In this document: positions 4,976 through 7,861 of the stretch, piece after piece
How positions within the stretch are numbered: the stretch's first letter is position 1
How the letters are laid out: each line of letters begins with the position of its first letter
Assembly (NCBI GenBank): GCA_003166055.1
Contig: PMWR01000197.1
Coordinates: 8,275 to 16,135, forward strand
Length of the DNA: 7,861 bases
Direction: 5' to 3'
Origin: Acidobacteriaceae bacterium
GTDB taxonomy: Bacteria; Acidobacteriota; Terriglobia; Terriglobales; Acidobacteriaceae
Position numbers and translations under genes: made by a program
Notes under the pieces: model-generated
What the model saw: the letters and a program-made list of their open reading frames with translations, nothing else
What the model was told of the DNA's origin: nothing
Databases searched by the model: none

Positions 4976-6162
4976 ACGGGTCTTCCCTGATTAATAATGC
5001 GGATCGGATATTCATCCTTCTCAAGCTTTGGGTGATTGGGTTTTTGCCGGCGTGGATGCAGCAGGCCGCGGGCGTGGTGTTGTGTGTGGTGGCCATCATC
5101 TGCGTATTTCCAGGGCTGTTTGCGATCTCGGTGTTGCTGGAGCGCAAGGGGCTGGGCCGGATGCAGAATCGCCTGGGCCCGAATCGCGTTGGGCCTTACG
5201 GAATTTTGCAGCCGGTGGCCGACGGCATCAAGTCGCTGACCAAGGAAGACCTGGTTCCCAAGAGCGCGGATGGCGTGGTGCATTTTCTGGCGCCGGTGTT
5301 TCTGGTGGTGGTAGTGTTCATGGGCTATGCGGTGCTGCCCATGGGCCGCAACATGACGCTGGTGAAGATGGACGCGGGGCTGCTGTTTTACTTTGCGATG
5401 GGCGCGTCGACGGAGCTGTCGGTGTTCATGGCGGGGTGGGCGAGCCGCAACAAATATTCGCTGCTGGGCGCGATGCGCGCGGTGGCGCAGATGATCAGCT
5501 ACGAAGTGCCGCTGCTGATGTCGAGCGTGGCCGTGGTGATGATTACCGGGTCGCTTTCGCTGGAGAAGATTGTCGAGGCGCAGAACCAGTACACATGGGG
5601 ATTGCCGCACTGGTACATCTTTACGCCGTGGGGATTTGCGGGGTTTGTGCTGTACGCCGTTGCCGCGACGGCGGAGACCAATCGCTCGCCGTTTGATTTG
5701 CCTGAAGGTGAATCCGAATTGGTGGCGGGGTACTTCACGGAGTACTCGGGCTTCAAATTTGCGGAGTTTTTTCTGGGCGAGTATGTGGGCATGCTGTCGA
5801 TCTCAGGGCTGGGGACGACGCTGTTTCTGGGCGGATGGTCGGCGCCGGTTGCGTTTCTTGGATGGGTGCCTTCGTGGATTTGGTTCTTCGGGAAGGTGAT
5901 GCTTTCGATCTGCGTGTTTATCTGGATGCGCGGCACGCTGCCGAGGTTGAGGCAGGACCAGCTGATGAACTTTGCGTGGAAGTTTGTGCTGCCGTTGACG
6001 ATGCTGAACCTGTTTGTGGCGGCGCTGTGGCGCTTCATGGGCGATGGATGGGAGCGTTGGGTGGTGTGCTCGGCGATCCTGCTGCTGGCGTATGTGCTGA
6101 TGGCGCGCGTGGGCTTCAAGAGAAGGCATATTGGGTCGAGGAGTTACCGGTATGCGGAGTAG
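4972..6162 (+). CDS. nuoH: NADH-quinone oxidoreductase subunit H
   Basis: NuoH (ND1) is the membrane subunit that forms the entry of the quinone channel and links the Q module to the proton-pumping arm. The 396-residue product is full length, with a first helix at about 32-56 and seven or so further helices. Conserved pieces: E57-R-K (57-59), then M-Q-N-R-L-G-P-N-R-V-G-P (64-75) and L-Q-P-x-A-D (79-84); the acidic loop A-E-T-N-R-S-P-F-D-L-P-E-G-E-S-E (234-249) followed by G-Y-F-T-E-Y-S (253-259); and R320-G-T-L-P-R-L-R-Q-D-Q-L-M (320-332). The loop acids E235, D242, E245, E247 and E249 belong to the known conserved set near the quinone cavity. The ATG overlaps the nuoI stop (ATGA at 4972-4975), and GGGGAG at 4958-4963 serves as ribosome site, so the two are probably translationally coupled. 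Confidence 0.98.
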   Translation: MNGSSLINNADRIFILLKLWVIGFLPAWMQQAAGVVLCVVAIICVFPGLFAISVLLERKGLGRMQNRLGPNRVGPYGILQPVADGIKSLTKEDLVPKSADGVVHFLAPVFLVVVVFMGYAVLPMGRNMTLVKMDAGLLFYFAMGASTELSVFMAGWASRNKYSLLGAMRAVAQMISYEVPLLMSSVAVVMITGSLSLEKIVEAQNQYTWGLPHWYIFTPWGFAGFVLYAVAATAETNRSPFDLPEGESELVAGYFTEYSGFKFAEFFLGEYVGMLSISGLGTTLFLGGWSAPVAFLGWVPSWIWFFGKVMLSICVFIWMRGTLPRLRQDQLMNFAWKFVLPLTMLNLFVAALWRFMGDGWERWVVCSAILLLAYVLMARVGFKRRHIGSRSYRYAE

Positions 6163-6190
6163 CTTTTGTGTCAGTAAGAGCGGTGGAGAA

Positions 6191-6270
6191 GCAGGTCCTT
6201 CGACTGCGCGGTCCGCAAAACGCGCGGCCCGCTCCGCTCAGGATGACAGCCTTTTGTCGAAGGCTCAGGG
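6191..6270 (+). repeat. REP-like GC-rich palindromic element, nuoH-nuoJ spacer
   Basis: This spacer (6163-6279) holds CCTTCGAC (6197-6204), whose perfect inverse GTCGAAGG lies at 6256-6263, with a GCGCG/CGCGC pair (6206-6210 and 6221-6225) nested inside. CTCAGGATGAC (6237-6247) is partly repeated as CTCAGGGTGGC (6264-6274). From memory, the T-C-C-T-T-C-G-A-C ... C-T-C-A-G-G-A-T-G-A-C-A pattern recurs between genes in Acidobacteria and some other genomes, which fits an interspersed REP-type repeat. I cannot test its copy number here. CAGGG at the end of the element (6266-6270) is the best available ribosome site for nuoJ, 9 bases before its ATG. Confidence 0.65.
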
Positions 6271-6279
6271 TGGCGGCCG

Positions 6280-6783
6280 ATGAGCGTGGTGTTTTATCTG
6301 CTTGCGGGGTTGACGGTGGCGGGTGCGCTGGCGGCGGTGCTGTTGAAGAATACGGTGCATTGCGCGCTGGCGCTCACGGTGGCTTTTGCGGGACTGGCAC
6401 TGCTGTTTCTGAATCTGGATGCACAGTTTGCGGGGTTCGCGCAGATCTTGGTTTACATCGGCGCGGTTGCGATCTTAGTAGTGTTTGCGATTTTGCTGAC
6501 GCGTGGCTCAGAGACGCCGAAGGACGGCGTGTATAGCAGGAACTGGCTGGCTGGATTAGTGATTGCGGCGGGCGTGTTTGCGGCGCTGGGCTGGGCGGTA
6601 TTGCAGAGCGTTAGGGGTTTACCACATGCTGCGGGACCTGCGCCAACGGTGACGGTGTTGCAGATTGGCAATGCGCTGATGGGCCGTTACGTGCTGCCGT
6701 TAGAAATTGTCGCGCTGCTGCTGACGGCGGCGCTGATTGGCGCGGTGATTGTGGCCATGCACGAGAAAGAGGGCGCGCGATGA
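6280..6783 (+). CDS. nuoJ: NADH-quinone oxidoreductase subunit J
   Basis: NuoJ (ND6) is a membrane subunit whose third helix takes part in coupling quinone reduction to proton pumping. The 167-residue product has five predicted helices (about 3-22, 29-46, 53-74, 89-108, 138-161). The third carries the signature F-A-Q-I-L-V-Y-I-G-A-V-A-I-L (53-66) with the conserved Y59. The early N-T-V-H-C-A-L motif (24-30) matches the family's N-P-V-H-S-A-L. The start is ATG 6280; its weak ribosome site lies in the preceding repeat. The stop overlaps the nuoK ATG as ATGA (6780-6783). It is the first gene after the only GC-rich palindromic spacer in the operon. Confidence 0.96.
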   Translation: MSVVFYLLAGLTVAGALAAVLLKNTVHCALALTVAFAGLALLFLNLDAQFAGFAQILVYIGAVAILVVFAILLTRGSETPKDGVYSRNWLAGLVIAAGVFAALGWAVLQSVRGLPHAAGPAPTVTVLQIGNALMGRYVLPLEIVALLLTAALIGAVIVAMHEKEGAR

Positions 6784-7091
6784 ATCCGCTGGATGGGTAT
6801 CTTCTGGTGGCCGCGCTGTTGTTTGCGATTGGATTGGCGGGGGCGCTGACGCGGCGCAATGCGATCCTGGTGCTGATTGGGATTGAGTTGATGCTGAATG
6901 CGGCGAATCTGAACTTGATTGCGTTCTGGCGTTACGGGCCGCATCCCGAGGCGCTGACGGGGATGATGTTCGCGATCTTCTCGATTGCCGTGGCGGCGGC
7001 CGAGGCGGCGGTGGGACTGGGGCTGGTGATTTCGATTCATCGTCATGCGCATACGACGGATTTGGACGCGATGAACAGGATGAAGGGGTGA
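6780..7091 (+). CDS. nuoK: NADH-quinone oxidoreductase subunit K
   Basis: NuoK (ND4L) is a small three-helix subunit of the membrane arm that contributes a proton-transfer carboxylate chain. The 103-residue product is of normal size, with helices at about 5-23, 28-49 and 60-86. It keeps both key glutamates: E36 in I-G-I-E-L-M-L-N (second helix, same number as in E. coli) and E75 in A-A-A-E-A-A-V-G-L (third helix, equivalent to E. coli Glu72). The C-terminus N-R-M-K-G resembles the usual family ending. A good ribosome site AGAGGG (6768-6773) lies within the end of nuoJ, 6 bases before the ATG. nuoL follows after 7 bases. Confidence 0.97.
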   Translation: MNPLDGYLLVAALLFAIGLAGALTRRNAILVLIGIELMLNAANLNLIAFWRYGPHPEALTGMMFAIFSIAVAAAEAAVGLGLVISIHRHAHTTDLDAMNRMKG

Positions 7092-7098
7092 GGAGTTG

Positions 7099-7861
7099 AT
7101 GCAAGAGACAATCTCGTTCACTCCGCAGTTGGCGGCTTCACCCATCGCGGGGATCTTGTGGTTGATTCCGGCTGTGCCCATTGTGGCATCGGGCGTGATT
7201 GCGCTTTTGAAGCAGCCTAAGCGCAGGACCGCGGCCGCACTGGCGATCGGGTCGCTTGGATTTTCGCTCTTATTGGCACTGGTCGCGTTTGGTCACGTGG
7301 TGGCGGGCTGGTCGCATGGTGGGGCCGTGCGCGAGACGGTGAACTTTACATGGATACAGTTTGGTTCGACCAATGTGGACCTGGGGTGGGTGCTCGATCC
7401 GCTGTCGGCGGTGATGCTGGTGATGGTCACATTTGTCGGGCTGCTGATCTTCATTTACTCAACCGGCTACATGGCGCATGACGAAAACTTTACGCGCTTT
7501 TTCTGCTTTCTCAGTTTGTTTGCGGGGGCGATGCTGGGCGTGGTGATTGCGAACAGCCTGTTGCTGCTCTTCATGGGCTGGGAGCTGGTAGGACTTACTT
7601 CTTACTTATTGATCGGGTTCTGGTATCAGAAGCCCGCGGCGGCCGCGGCGGCGAAGAAGGCTTTCATGACGACGCGCGTGGGCGATGTGTTTTTTCTGCT
7701 CGGGATCGTGTGGCTGTTTGCGCAGACCGGCACGCTGTTGTTCTATAACAACGGCGCGGGTTCAATGGAAGCGACGGCGCTGGGTGGATTGCTGGCGCAA
7801 CATGCCGCGTGGGGATTGACCGCTGCGGGTGCGATTGGATTGCTGATTTTTGCAGGGGCTG
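7099..7861 (+). CDS. nuoL: NADH-quinone oxidoreductase subunit L (partial, C-terminus outside window)
   Basis: NuoL (ND5) is the distal antiporter-like proton pump of complex I. 254 residues are visible from ATG 7099 to the right edge, still in frame; the family is usually above 600 residues, so well over half is missing. Hydrophobic helices start near residue 17. W-V-L-D-P-L-S-A-V-M at about 97-106 is the family entry to helix 4. The block F-M-G-W-E-L-V-G-L-T-S-Y-L-L-I-G-F-W (about 158-175) holds E162, the conserved glutamate of helix 5. K-K-A-F-M-T-T-R-V-G-D-V-F follows (about 187-199) and is specific for NuoL over NuoM and NuoN. GAGGAG (7090-7095) is the ribosome site, rather close to the ATG; an adjacent TTG (7096) is a less likely alternative. 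nuoM and nuoN are expected next. Confidence 0.96.
   Translation, partial: MQETISFTPQLAASPIAGILWLIPAVPIVASGVIALLKQPKRRTAAALAIGSLGFSLLLALVAFGHVVAGWSHGGAVRETVNFTWIQFGSTNVDLGWVLDPLSAVMLVMVTFVGLLIFIYSTGYMAHDENFTRFFCFLSLFAGAMLGVVIANSLLLLFMGWELVGLTSYLLIGFWYQKPAAAAAAKKAFMTTRVGDVFFLLGIVWLFAQTGTLLFYNNGAGSMEATALGGLLAQHAAWGLTAAGAIGLLIFAGA

Noticed and set aside
4759..5610. 283-codon - strand open frame, His/Arg-rich
   Set aside because: Antisense shadow of nuoI and nuoH; its composition is that of reverse-read membrane protein codons, and both sense genes are certain.

Overview
The window carries most of a respiratory complex I (NADH-quinone oxidoreductase, nuo) operon on the + strand, with one divergent, truncated gene on the - strand. 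In order: a multiheme c-type cytochrome (1-845, -, cut by the left edge), a gene-free divergent region of about 350 bp, then nuoA, nuoB, nuoC, nuoD, nuoI, nuoH, nuoJ, nuoK and the first third or more of nuoL (cut by the right edge). The host is probably a GC-rich soil-type bacterium of the Acidobacteriota. This is inferred from the gene order, protein wording and style of intergenic repeats; there is no marker gene to prove it.

The operon lacks nuoE, nuoF and nuoG, the NADH-oxidising module. nuoD is followed directly by nuoI, and nuoI precedes nuoH instead of following it. If nuoM and nuoN lie just downstream, the locus encodes the 11-subunit core: quinone-binding Q module B/C/D/I and membrane proton-pumping arm A/H/J/K/L. 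Either its electron-input subunits are elsewhere in the genome or it uses another donor. All expected catalytic residues are readable: the N2 cluster cysteines in NuoB, both 4Fe-4S motifs in NuoI, the quinone-site His and Tyr in NuoD, and the key membrane carboxylates in NuoA, NuoK and NuoL.

The unusual part is between the genes. Compact junctions (I/H and J/K overlap by ATGA; K/L is separated by 7 bases) contain no repeats, but all five looser junctions do. nuoA/B and nuoD/I carry related hairpins built of AGTTGTC-like heptamers. nuoB/C and nuoC/D carry AGGGA(C/A)T-type tandem repeats that run into, and probably supply, the next ribosome binding site. nuoH/J carries a REP-like GC-rich element. 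Several repeats also overlap the upstream stop codon.

At protein level, NuoI has a long Ala/Lys/Pro-rich C-terminal tail and NuoC has an extra charged segment. The + strand is strongly G-rich over C in genes of both directions, suggesting a replication-strand bias. I see no CRISPR array, tRNA, rRNA, transposase, phage gene or clearly new biological system. The best leads are the repeat-filled junctions and the modified NuoI and NuoC.
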